DNA from: Setophaga petechia
Lineage: Eukaryota > Chordata > Aves > Passeriformes > Parulidae
DNA length: 64,000 nucleotides
Assembly (NCBI GenBank): GCA_024362935.1
Contig: JANCRA010000008.1
Location: forward strand, 35,620,557 to 35,684,556
Direction of reading: 5' to 3'
Shown: positions 13,301-24,712 of the stretch, one piece after another
Position numbering within the stretch: the stretch's first letter is position 1
Layout of the letters: the number at the start of each line of letters is the position of its first letter
Program-made: the position numbers and the translations under genes
The notes under the pieces: generated by a model
Told to the model about the DNA's origin: nothing
Databases searched by the model: none
Seen by the model: only the letters and a program-made list of their open reading frames with translations

Positions 13301-14277
13301 CATCTACTCCACTCAGCCATACATTTTGAAGATCAAGCATATTCAGTGAAAATCTGCTCTAATTTTTTACAAGTATTAATCCCAAAGAGCTTTGAAAGAT
13401 GAAATATTCCATACTCTGTCCTCACTATAAACATCCACAGATTCATAACAGCCTACTGACTGTTCAGAGAGAAATTTATTTGATTATTTTCAGAATGTTT
13501 TGCTTTTTATTATTGTACTCCAGTTCTCTATTATCTGACTTATTTATGAAAAATCTCATTGTGTCTATGATTTTTCATTGTAATATCACCAGTTCAGAGC
13601 AGTATGTCCCTGTCTTTCACCAGAACTTTAATTACAATGGGACAGCAGTTCTAGATTGTAAAGACAGAATTTTATAAAACTTACAGTAAATTTAAAAACT
13701 TGTTTCTGTTAGGATAAGTCGAATGACATGTAAAAATTTCTTTCCTAAAATTTTACCTGAGAGTAATGTCCAGACAGAGCACAGAAGCTAAAGAAAACAG
13801 GAGCACTTGTGCCTTTCTTATACTACAACACACATTAGTGATCTGTAGTAGTGGAATTCAATTCAGTGTATTCCAATAAGAGTCATGTTTATTGAAATAC
13901 AACACCTATTGTGTTGTGTGTTAGCTATTTTTTCCCTTGGCTTCAAATGCTACATAAATGTTATCAAGCAGACACTGCTTAGCATAATGGGAAGAATAAG
14001 ATACTCAGAGATAAGGGGAAAATCATTAATTTGAAGTAAAACACCATACTTTGCACAGAGATATTTCATATTTTCATAAAGAAAATTTTTAAATTTAATT
14101 TTCAACTCGTAAAAGAGTTATTTTGGCAGTTTCTGTCTGAATTATTACATATTTTCCATAAATTTTTTAAAGCAATTTTATCCATAAAAGACAAGCATAA
14201 AAACAACTCCATCTTACCTGGCTCCACTACAAACAGTCTGGAAACATAAAAAGATTGTCTCATATACTGAGCAACTT
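10306..14277. other. AT-rich non-coding DNA, no gene seen
   Basis: No gene, RNA or identifiable transposon. Open frames at 12218-12484 and 12996-13340 have no family resemblance and no splice-site framing that I can support. A small imperfect hairpin (ACAACAC...GTGTTGT) is at 13899-13917. Confidence 0.55.
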
Positions 14278-14292
14278 AAAAAAAAAAAAAAA
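14278..14292. repeat. Poly(A) run, 15 nt
   Basis: Uninterrupted A homopolymer. No retrosequence is recognisable immediately upstream. Confidence 0.85.
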
Positions 14293-16365
14293 TGAACTGT
14301 AATAGTAATTTCTTAACTTCTGAAAATTTCTGTCCATGAAGACATGAACACTATGTCCAAAGTCTGACTTCAAGTACAACTGCCACATATGTAAAAAGAA
14401 TAATAAACTTGGTCCCAACATTTATTACACATAAGTGAATGTGAAATATGGCAAGCTGAACAATTTTTTGGTATGATTTTCCTACAAATATTACACAGTT
14501 CAAATGGCTGTAATGGCAGGATTTCAAAAGTCAAACTCAAAATATATAAAGATACAGGAACAACAAGCTACTGAGAGTCAGAGTACACCAAATACCAACA
14601 TTAAATTATACTGAAGTTCAGAATTATCACAGAGGGAGCAGCTTAGCCAGCACAAACAGATACATTTTCATGGACTCTGACCCTGAACTCAAGGAGGGAA
14701 AATATTTTAGTATACATGTAAAAATAAAAAGATGGTTAGCTATTAAAAAAGAGACTACAGTGCCATAATGAGAAAATGGGAATAAAAGTGTTTTGGATGA
14801 TTTACTATCAACATCCTCTCTAAAATGAGATAAAATGCCTGGAGAGATGCTCAGTCTGCTCCCTGACCTTGCTGTGATATGTCATATGAACAGCAGAACC
14901 ACAAAGTCCATTCTCTAAGGAGACACATAACATATTTGTGATTTATTTGACTTTATTCGTGGTTTCTAGGTTATCATCCTACCCTGTGAGTAAAGTACTT
15001 AGTAAAGTTAGCAAAACCATAATGTATTGAGTATTATTGGTGGATGTAATTCATATGTGAGTCAGTATTACAAAGAATACATCAAGTCAGGGAAAAACTA
15101 AGGTAAACTTTAAACATATTTATTTCTCTAACTTTTAATCTAAGAAAAAGAGATATAGCAAAGAAAGTACACACAGAAAATTTATTCACACAGAGAAACT
15201 GGGCCATGATCAATTTTCAATACAATTTAGCTTGTCTGTCCTTCCTAGACTCATTCTGAATTTGGTAACACAATACAGTACTATTCTTGAATTTTATTTT
15301 GCAAGTATATTAACAGATAAAAATTGTTATTAGAATTTAGCCTATAGTTGGGGCTCTTTGCTACAGCAAAGTTGCTATTTGTTACAAATAAATACAACTC
15401 ACACTGAAATGAATAAGTCAAAATATTTTTGGTACACTATGTACTTACATGTAGCCAGATTGGATTGTGTCAAGATGTTGAAAGTAAGATACTAACATAA
15501 AATAAGCATAAGAAACCTTACTAGAAGTCTCATTTCTGATTGCCAAGAAGATTGAATAAATAAGAGCTGTTGTGCTGTAATACTGTAATCACTGAGAACC
15601 ATAGCAAGACCTGCATAAAATTTTACTAGTTTTTTGGGTATTTTGTGTGGGGGTTGCTTTTTTTAAATGATGAATTTCTAACTGATATTTGTAGTTTGCA
15701 TTTAAATATCAACATTCTAGTTTACATAAAACATCAAATTTCAAGAATCAGGACCTTTCTTTATGCTTAACACTACTCCAAATCAATAATGAAGCGGCTC
15801 CCTTCTCAGAGCACGCTATCACTGCACACTGTTACCTGACTGGGAGACAGATTCTCATTTCCACCATGTCTAAACAAGTGCAGAGTAAAATATATGGATA
15901 GTTTGTTTGCCTTCTGTTCCTAGTTGATTGATCTGGAGCTCATAAAACTGGTAACAGCACTTGACTTGCTGGAGCTTGGCTCTATGCATTTCAGCGCTTC
16001 ATTTGTTGTACGCCCTGGCACAGTTTTTGAAAACCTGGTACCTGAATGGAGATTGTGGTAATCTGTACCCAAGAAAACATCAATTTTACATTATCTAACT
16101 ACCAGCAAAGTCAAAATTCTATTGAACAATTGCATTGCTATCAAAAGACATCTGATAGCTTCCTGTCTGTCTTAAAAATAAAAAATAACAACAAAAAACC
16201 CTACAAAACAAGACTATCAAAAAAAAAGTGAGACTGAAGGAGAGAATAAGGGATTAATATTTTCTGCCAAAACACCAGCAGTAAAGAAACAGAGGAATCA
16301 GTAAGGTACTATGGAAAACAGAGAGAAGCGTAACAATATTCTTTCTCCTCTCAAATAGAAATATG
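14293..16365. other. Non-coding DNA, no gene seen
   Basis: No gene seen. 15790-16045 is slightly GC-richer than its surroundings but contains no recognised repeat or domain. Confidence 0.5.
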
Positions 16366-16450
16366 CATTTGAAAAAAGAAAAAAAAAGAAAAAGAAAACC
16401 AAGACAGAGTTAACAGTGGGGGAGAAGGGGAGAGAGAAAGAAAGAGGCTG
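16366..16450. repeat. Purine-rich low-complexity tract
   Basis: Runs of AAAAAGAAAAAAAAAG followed by GGGGGAGAAGGGGAGAGAGAAAGAAAG. On the reverse strand this produces a Phe/Ser/Pro/Leu-rich open frame that is an artefact. Confidence 0.85.
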
Positions 16451-17792
16451 AAACAGTAGCTGGCTGCAATATTTTTTTTAGTCCCCAACACCACAAATAA
16501 GAAAAGCAGACTTGGAGCATCCTCCAACAATAAAGTGAAGAGATATTCTGAGACAAACTTCACTCTAAATATTTCAGAACTCAGCAGGCTAAATTTTTAC
16601 AACATTGACTCAGGAAAGTTATTTTATCTTAAACACTTCATATAATTGTAATTATCACAACCTCTGTGATTTTAAAAGTCCTTCAAGAATATTTATATGC
16701 TGAAGTGCTAAAATTACAGTGGAATTTAGATCCCAACTGTTCTAGATGTTAAAGTGCATAAGAGGGAGCATTTCACAGTCTAAAGAGACAAGAAATTAAA
16801 ATTAAGAGACAAGGAGAGGATGTAAAAAAAGGAAGAAATGATTGCTTCAAGAAGTGAGAATTACCAGAGAAGTGATTGATCCAAGATCTACTGCAGAGTC
16901 ACCGCTGGAGAACAGCATGTCCCAAATCCTTGTCTAATCAGACAACTGATAACCCAGAGCAGCAGCATTGTCACCAACAGCTCATGGTGCTTTCATACCA
17001 TAATGAAGGTATCTTATCCAGTAGAATTACACATAATGAGAAATGGGAACAATATTATAGGCTTGTCTCACATATGGACTCTTTTCTTTTAATTTTGACA
17101 TCACTACATTTTAGCTGAATCTTTCAGAGCTATTTAGCTGGGACCTGCCTGTGCCTAAAAGTCACAGCAGATCTAAAGGAGGCTTTTTAGTTTCATGCAG
17201 ATTTTTTTGAGTTCAGACACTCCTCAGTACTGTTCCCAACATAAATGTGTCATCATTTTGATTTCAAACCTCGAATTTATCACAGGTATGATGTTTCACA
17301 TCTTTACTGGGAACAAAAATTTCTTTTTCTGAGTAACACTAAAGAGCAAACCAATCTTAAAATATTGACAGACACTAAATTAGACAATTACACAGCCAAG
17401 ATTCTGACTGTGGAAAGGCTAAAATGTTAACACCTTGTGTCAATAAAAACTGACTTCAATTGAAATTGAAAATTCCTTCAAATTAAATCAGTGAACATTT
17501 ACTTAAAACTATCACCTTAGTCTAGTTAAGGGCAATGTGCAAGAATAGTTGTGTGTCAACTTTGTCCTTTACCATCTAGTCCCTTGAAATGAAGCTATTA
17601 TTTTACTAAATCTAGTGGGCATAAAAGATTTTTTTGAAAATATTATTTTAAACATAAATCACAAAAAAATTAAAAAAATATCAGCTGAAGTTGAAAATAT
17701 CTCTGAAGTAATGTACACAAAGGATTTTGATTTGCATAAAAAAAGAATAATGACATTTAATCTAAATAGTTCCTGTATTTCTTACATACTGT
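16451..17792. other. Non-coding DNA, no gene seen
   Basis: No gene, RNA or recognisable repeat. The open frames at 16876-17118 and 17245-17430 show no domain. Confidence 0.5.
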
Positions 17793-17850
17793 AAAGCACC
17801 TTTATGATACTAAGTAGAATCAAAGCACCTTTATGATACTAAGTAGAATC
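17793..17850. repeat. Perfect tandem duplication, 2 x 29 bp
   Basis: The 29-bp unit starting AAAGCACCTTTATGATACTA occupies 17793-17821 and is repeated without spacer or mismatch at 17822-17850. The identity points to a recent slippage or end-joining duplication, or to an assembly artefact. Confidence 0.95.
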
Positions 17851-20404
17851 ATTATCAAAAGATAAAAAATTATTTATCTTGTTATAAAATAGTCTTCTGA
17901 AGGTGAGAAGATACTGCTTCTGAAAATGCATGAAGCTAGTTCACTTGGCTGCCCTTAAGACTCAGAGAGAATTAAACTCAGATTAAGCATGATATTCACT
18001 TTTATGAAGAAGGCTATTATAGTTACTTAAGCATCTGGATTACTTGTTGATAAATTATCTCTTCACTATTAATTTAAGATGCTAAGTAACTTTGACTTGA
18101 CTGCAGGACAGCCATAGGACATTTTCAGTAGGAAAACTGTGGAATATACCTTGAATTGGTTGGGAGTGTAGGAATACATTTTTAAAAATTGACTGTACAG
18201 GAAGATGCAGGCAGGTGTTAAACACAGTGCTTAACTGCAATAATTCTATTTAAGTGCATTATACAGCATAATTAATATCTTACAAATATTTTGTAGTATT
18301 TTTTTATGCAAAAATACTTTTTTAGATTAAAAAAGACCTTGAATTCTGATGAAGTGATAAACATTGAAGCTGTGCATGAAGACCAAGGCAGTCATAGGCC
18401 AGAGTCATAGACAATATAGTCATAGACAAAAGTTTCTGTGTATCTTATTAGTTGCATAATTTTCTGTGACAATTCCATAAATTTAATTACTGTCTGCTGG
18501 GAATTCATAACTCTATAATTTATAGCATATGCAATCTGACATCAGCACTTTAACAAAAATGCCAAGACAGCTTAATCTGTGATATTTGTACATATTCCTT
18601 TTCTTGAAGTGGTAAATTCCTTTTCTATGATCACATTTGTTTTTATGTAAGATTTTTATTAGTCCACAGTGTAACTTATTTCTTTGTGACTATTAATTAC
18701 AAAAAGAAAATAAGTATAAAGAAAGTACTCTTTTTTTTAATTTAGATGTATCTAGGCTATTTTACCTAGGTATATTTTCGCAGGCAAAACCAGTACTGTA
18801 TTATTACAGACCTTTGTTTAATATTGTTCCATAGTTAAATGCAGCAGTATAACATAAATGAAGAGCAATCTAGAAATAGTTTTTTTGAAAAAGGAGGTTT
18901 TAACATTTAGGGTAACCATGGATACAGGAAACAGCTGGTCATTAAAAGCTCAGAACCGAACACCTCCAGCAGTAGCCCAAATTTTTATTGCAACCCTGCA
19001 TTTTCAAACAAAATCCCATCTGCTGACATGAATATAGAGGTCTCCTATGTGGTTTGGAGCTTTTCCAATATCTGCAGACTCTTTCAAAAGTACACTCAGA
19101 CCCCATTAAATTGTCTGCCAAATTTAGTATATTAATTAACACTTTCTTGGTTTATTAAATACAGAAGCCTTCTTCTATCCTGAGAAGGCAGCACCACAAT
19201 GGCAGGAGGAATATTGCAATTAAGAGCTTAACTGCTCACTTGTGGTAACCACTTTTTGTAATGTAGCTGGCAGAACTGACATTAAAAAAATCTTAGATAG
19301 CCAGCTGATCTGCTGTTTGATTTTGGGTCAAATGTGGGTCAAGTAATTGAAAGGATATTTAGAAATGGAGTAAATGTTAAATCTTTTGTATTTAACACAT
19401 TGCTAAATATTTCCTTCTTTCTATAGACACAATTAAGAACAGAATAATAGGCACAATATGAATATGCACAATTAGCTGTCCCTCATAAAAGTCCTTCTGC
19501 AGGAGCATGAGATTTTTTTCCTTTCAGAGTTGACACTGCTTGCCTGTACTTTGTCTGAACATTGCTACATCCATCTGACCTTAAGCCCAGCATCTTAGAT
19601 TTGAAACATAGATGCAGAACAGAACGTTGGAAAAAAAAATCACCTTAACTGTTGTTGCAAACGGCAAATCAATGTTCTGAAAGTAAATCAAAATACAGTG
19701 CATCTTCCCTTAATCTATCCATTTGAACATCACCATTGAGACCCAACTATTGATGTCATCGAAATACTTTTCAAATACCTAGACTGAATTTGCAGGTTTT
19801 TTTTTTTTTGCTTCTTTCTGTTTAATCCTGGCACTGCTGCAGCTTTTGAATCTAATTTCGCAGAACACTAAACTCAAAATGAATAGATTGATTTTCAAAT
19901 CCTAAGCACATTTTTACTTTGATGCTGATTATGGTGCAAGGTAATATTTGAAGCTGTTCTCTATATATGCTCGAAACAAAAGTTTTCAGATCCTATGTCA
20001 TGTTTTATTACATATCATTGTACAGTATGTTCTAGGCTATACATGTCTTAGCTACCTTGAAATTCTTCCATAAAAATGTTATATGACAGTTTATGGACAA
20101 CAGGGCATTACACACATTGTTCCTTTTAATGACCGAAAAGGATATTTATTTATCTTAATGTATTTACTCTGTTCCTGTGACACTGACAACAAAATATTCA
20201 CAAAACTGGAAATGCAATATAGTGCAGATTAAGAAATAAGTCACGTGTAATTTTCACTACAGGACTGTAATTTGAATCCTATGAAATCTCTCCAATGAAA
20301 ACCTCTAATGGATGAAACTTTTGTTTTATTTTGTTTTGGTTTTTTGTTCATTTTGATACATTAACAATCAATGTATAACCTATAACATTTTTTTTTTAAA
20401 GGAG
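17851..20404. other. AT-rich non-coding DNA, no gene seen
   Basis: No gene, RNA or recognisable transposon. A 10-nt T run is near 19800. Confidence 0.55.
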
Positions 20405-20495
20405 TCATCAAAAAACTTCTAACTGAGCATGACCTGCTTTCCAAGTTCCATGGAAAAGGAACTTTCTGTACTTTCACACAGAGTTGGTGGACTGA
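20405..20495 (+). other. Weak candidate internal exon
   Basis: A polypyrimidine tract (about 20388-20397) ending in TTTTAAAG is followed by an open stretch with no stop in one frame. That stretch ends at GAG followed by GTAGGT, a good 5' splice-site match. A branch-point-like TATAAC lies at 20381-20386. The frame reads roughly VIKKLLTEHDLL...TQSWWTE, about 31 residues. I recognise no family. A stop-free stretch this short arises often by chance, so this is a suggestion only; it could equally be a lncRNA exon or nothing. Confidence 0.15.
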
Positions 20496-22295
20496 GGTAG
20501 GTATTCTTAGTCTCAAGAACAAAAACTAATCTTGAAGAAGTACTATAGTGTGTCAAGTTTCTCAAAGGTATAACCTGGTGGACCAAAATCTTGAATTTAT
20601 ACCTGGGAAAATAATTGTGAGTGTATTAATGTGTATACACACGTACATATAGTGACAACAGTTAATAAAATAGAGAAAAATCTTTTAATGAGAGGGTTGA
20701 TATTATGGCTCAGAAGCCATTCTGATTCAGGAGACTCTTTTCAACTAGTACTGAACTTCTTGTAAAGTATTCTGGTTCTTTTCTAGGCAAAGGCACTAGA
20801 AGAAGATGGTGATTGGCATGCTGAATTATTTTTTGTTGGTTAATACGTAATTTCTTCCAAGATAATTCAAAAGCCTTTCATAATTCGCTATACTACATAT
20901 AATGCTATAAACTACAATGATTGAAAACATGTCTTACTGAAGTTGAAACTAAAATGTTTGATACAACAAAATAAAATTTTAAAAAATCAATTTTGCTCTT
21001 TAAACTGTCATGAAGTCATATATACTAAATTAATTTTTAAAATATTGATTTTATGGAATGTTACTCAATCCTAATTGAGTGTACCCTCATTAATAAGACT
21101 ATAAGTGTTACTCTGCATTACATAAGACAAATTCACATCACAGGAATTATGTTTCAGATGTGCACGGTGTCCCATATTGAAAATCCAACTTGAAATGCAA
21201 ATTTAAATGGAAAAAAACACTTACATTTCTGTTCAACTTTCATTCCACTAGTTGCTAAAGAGAAATAATTTGTATAAAATAATTTAACTGAAACAAAGAA
21301 CATGTTAAAAAAGAGAAATGCTATTGAGCAAGCTGTTCTTCAATGCTTTCAGATCTATTCTTTTATTCTTATGATTCTGTACAAACATGACACATTTTTA
21401 TTGTTTCTATGATTGTATTGTATTTCTGAGAGTTATCAGTCATGCCACAAACTGCTGCTGTACAGCTATTGTTGCTTGATTACCTTGGAAAAAAGGACAA
21501 AATATTCTACCAACCTCTGACAGGTCAATGATTTTGCCTGAATCTACCAGACCACTCAAAACTGCACAGGGAAAACCAGCTCTGCTTCGTATATATATAT
21601 ATTTCACTATAAGGAACATTACCTCTTCAGACAACTTGGAGCATGAGGCAAAAATAAAATATTCATTTGGATGATCTTTTTAAACTATTCTATCTACAAA
21701 GAGAAGTAAAAGAGAACTTGTTAAGTTTTCCACTAGAGGTAGCAATTTTGCCTGGCTTAATTTCCAAGTAAAACTAGCCTCATTTTTATGTTTTGACCAG
21801 ACATGAATAGGTCCCTAGAAACAGAGTAAAAATAAAAAAATCATAACTATGCAATAATTAGATGGATCATTTCTGTAAGAGTATTAAAATCTTTTTCTTG
21901 TCACATCACTTGTTCATATCCTGGAGCTAATGTGTTACTCATTGTTTTCACAAGGGAACTAAATCTTTATATAATTAATTGTCAGAATTTAACAGAATTG
22001 ACAGTGACTACCATCTCAGGAACTGTGTGAAGACAGCAATTTTCCACAAGTGACAAGAACACTCATGATGTTCACCAATAAAAATAATAATAAAATAATA
22101 TTTCTTGTTCTCAAGAGTCAAAACAAATAAACAGGCAAGTTCTGAATGGGAAAAAGAAAGGAAACATTTGTGCTATTTTACAGTTTTCTCAGAAGAGTAA
22201 AACTTATTTATTAAAAAGGAAAGCAAATTAAGTAAGCATGGGCCACCTAGACTTGAAAGAAAATAAATGTTTTTTGGAAGAACCATTCACAGCAG
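20496..22295. other. AT-rich non-coding DNA, no gene seen
   Basis: No gene recognised. A short (TA)n run is at 21590-21602, and a small ACTCAAT/ATTGAGT inverted repeat is near 21063. Confidence 0.5.
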
Positions 22296-22760
22296 TGTTA
22301 GGGAAGTCATCAGTTGTCACAGTATGGTATTCACCAGACTCAAAATGGAGGAAGTGGGAAACAAACTTCTGGGAATCTACGAATTTAGAGGTTTTTGGGA
22401 AAGCTGCAAAAGGCAGGCCTCAGAGGCAGTAGAACTGTGATTAGAGCTAAGCAGCAGCCATGAGATAGGTCAGCAGAAACATTATTTAAACTATAGAAAA
22501 GCAAGGAGAAATAGAACAATGGTCTGTGTATTAATGCTTGTCTAGAATAACTCTCTAAGCTACAGAAAAGTTTATCTAGTAAGATATTAGGAAGTTTGAA
22601 GCTTAATAATGGAGCTCTGTGCCTTGTGTTTTAAGGCTTACAAGTAGCTATTGTATTTGAAATAAGCAAGCATTGTTTTCACCAAAGGTACGTGTGCTTA
22701 TAGTGGTTAGATAGAACTACTGTCAGTATGCTTTTGCTTTGTGTGACTGGTCAAAAAACG

Positions 22761-22767
22761 TATAAAG
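22761..22767 (+). promoter_or_regulatory. TATA box of the 22.3-22.9 kb LTR
   Basis: TATAAAG lies 102 bp upstream of the AATAAA signal, the spacing expected across an LTR U3/R region. Confidence 0.5.
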
Positions 22768-22862
22768 TAAGTTGAAACATTAAGTTCTTGTTCTGCTTCC
22801 TGGGATATGAGCTGCTGGCATCTTCCCATTGTCATTACCATGTAATGAGGCTGATGCTGAAA

Positions 22863-22868
22863 AATAAA
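22863..22868 (+). promoter_or_regulatory. Polyadenylation signal of the 22.3-22.9 kb LTR
   Basis: AATAAA within GAAAAATAAAACAGC, close to the 3' border of the element. Confidence 0.5.
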
Positions 22869-22894
22869 ACAGCTCAAGGCACGTTCCACAGCAG

Positions 22895-24682
22895 TCCCGT
22901 CCCATTTGTAATTTGTACATAGCCCCTGGCTGGTGGCAAAACTTAGTGTAAAGTGTTTGATGGCCTCCCACTTCTTGTCTAGATGTAATGAACAAGTTTT
23001 CAGTTTAAAAGTTCAAATTCTCTTCATTTCTTAAATTAATTCTCAACAAGTAATATGATTCACCTGCCTCTCCAAGCATGCATGAACATTTCTGGCCATA
23101 ACTGGTGCCTCTAGTGACATTGGCTGCCATACTGGTGGAGGGAGAAACCAAAGATTTTCTTCTCTTCATGAGTTTGCAGTGTACAAGAAGTTTCCTCCTA
23201 CATATAATACACATAGGGACTTTCATTTTATAAAAAATTGACCAAATAGCTTATGTCATCCAAAGGATGCCTGATTAATTTACTGCAAGTTTTATTCACA
23301 CCAGGATAACATCATGAACTTATCTGGGAGGATCTAACTATCATTACATAAGGCTTATTGTGAAAAAGTCACAAAATGAGCCGTGTTAGCATAGTCCCTA
23401 AGAAATAATAAAACATGTCCCAGCCAGATGCTTTAGTCACAGTAAAGGAGTCAAGAGAATAAAACTCTCTAAAAAAAAAGTAATTAAGAAAGCTACAGAT
23501 ATGTAATTGTCTTTCCTAATCATGACCTCTGGAATCCCTAAAGATACCCTGTGAATTTCTGAGCAGTTTCAGATAAATGGGTTCAATGTGAATACAACAT
23601 ACAACTTAATTCTTTACTACAGTGAATCTTCACCTGGAAGGAAAGAAGTGTAGTCCTTCTTAATATATCCATGAGATCATATGTCAAATCCCACAAAATT
23701 TATATTGTTTACTTCAACTAAATAAAATTGTTAAACCAGAGGACTTTTGGTGGGTAAATACTTTGCAATTTGCAATGATGGATGATATTAGGAGGCTAAG
23801 AAACAAACAAGCATCTAAACACAAAGAAACTGGAAAAGCTGATAAGTATTCCAATTTAACAGATTTCAAATAATTTGAAGTGTTTATTGGAACTATAAGC
23901 CTTTAAATACAAAAATTTCAGTATCCTTTTATATGAGCACAGAAGGATGAGAACACAGGAATTTAACTTTTGTTGAATTCAGCTAAGAACTAAGGGTTTT
24001 TCCACAGTCAAATAGCGAAATCTCAATAGTAAACACCTCAAAACAGTATAATTAACACAATATTAGAACAAATCTGCACTTTGAAGTAAAAATACTTTTT
24101 GATAGAGGAGGAGTGGGAAATCTTCAAGGACTCTGAAAAGGATATTTCTAATGTAACATTAACAGGTATGAGAAAAAGGCTCTCACTAAATCTAGAATTA
24201 GTTCTAGTAAGATTTGAGATCTTCGTAACTACTTTTGAAAGTAATTTGCTAACTATGCTTACATGCAAAAATTTTTCCTCACACAGAGATATTAATTTTT
24301 TGTACATTATTTATTCTGCTTATTGTTTCCCTATCTTTAGGCTAGAACTTGCAGCAGAATTTTCTTGTTTCACATCTGTTGTTCCTAAACAAAATTATGA
24401 AAAGATTGAAGCAAATCATTAGCAATGCATTTTGGAACATAATAGTACTTTGTTATAAAAAGTGGTTTGTCTTGTTTTGTTTTCTTTTGCTTTGTTTCAT
24501 TTGTTTGCTTGTTTGTTTTAGTGGTTTTGTTTTGGGTGGCTCACATGAAATAAATGTTGTGTGATGGTAAAATTATTTATTTATATTACACTACAAAGCA
24601 CACCATCCTTAATCCATTTTGCTTGCAGGACTGGAAGTGGTGGCTCCTACACTGGCAATACATTTCACATTATACAAACACT
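22895..24682. other. Non-coding DNA, no gene seen
   Basis: No gene recognised. Overlapping open frames of about 90-107 codons near 24038-24422 are on opposite strands and have no domain. 24470-24525 is a T/G-rich low-complexity tract (TTTTGTTTGC words). Confidence 0.5.
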
Positions 24683-24712
24683 GTTCTAATACATACTTTA
24701 ATGTATTAGAAC
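24683..24712. repeat. Perfect inverted repeat, 12-bp arms, 6-nt loop
   Basis: GTTCTAATACAT at 24683-24694 and its exact reverse complement ATGTATTAGAAC at 24701-24712, with a 6-nt spacer. The hairpin could form in DNA or RNA. No transposon ends or duplicated flanks are seen around it. Confidence 0.9.

Larger units (their letters stand above)
22296..22890 (+). mobile_element. Probable ERV LTR, about 595 bp, probably solo
   Basis: The segment starts TGTTAGGG. It carries a TATA box (TATAAAG, 22761) and an AATAAA signal (22863-22868) about 100 bp further on, preceded by GAGGCTGATGCTGAAA, and ends near CACGTTCCACA. The region between TATA box and polyadenylation signal has the look of an avian ERV (ERVL-like) R region. 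The octamer CACAGCAG is present just before the TG start (22288-22295) and again at the end (22887-22894). It fits either a 4-bp (GCAG, LTR ending ACA) or a 6-bp (CAGCAG, LTR ending CCA at 22888) target-site duplication. No internal retroviral sequence is seen after it. The exact right border is uncertain, and LTR similarity may extend a little beyond 22890. Confidence 0.6.

Noticed and set aside
16351..16563. Phe/Ser/Pro-rich 70-codon reverse frame
   Set aside because: It is the reverse reading of a purine-rich low-complexity tract.
24038..24422. Opposed 89- and 107-codon frames as a gene pair
   Set aside because: No domain, AT-driven composition, no promoter or splice evidence.
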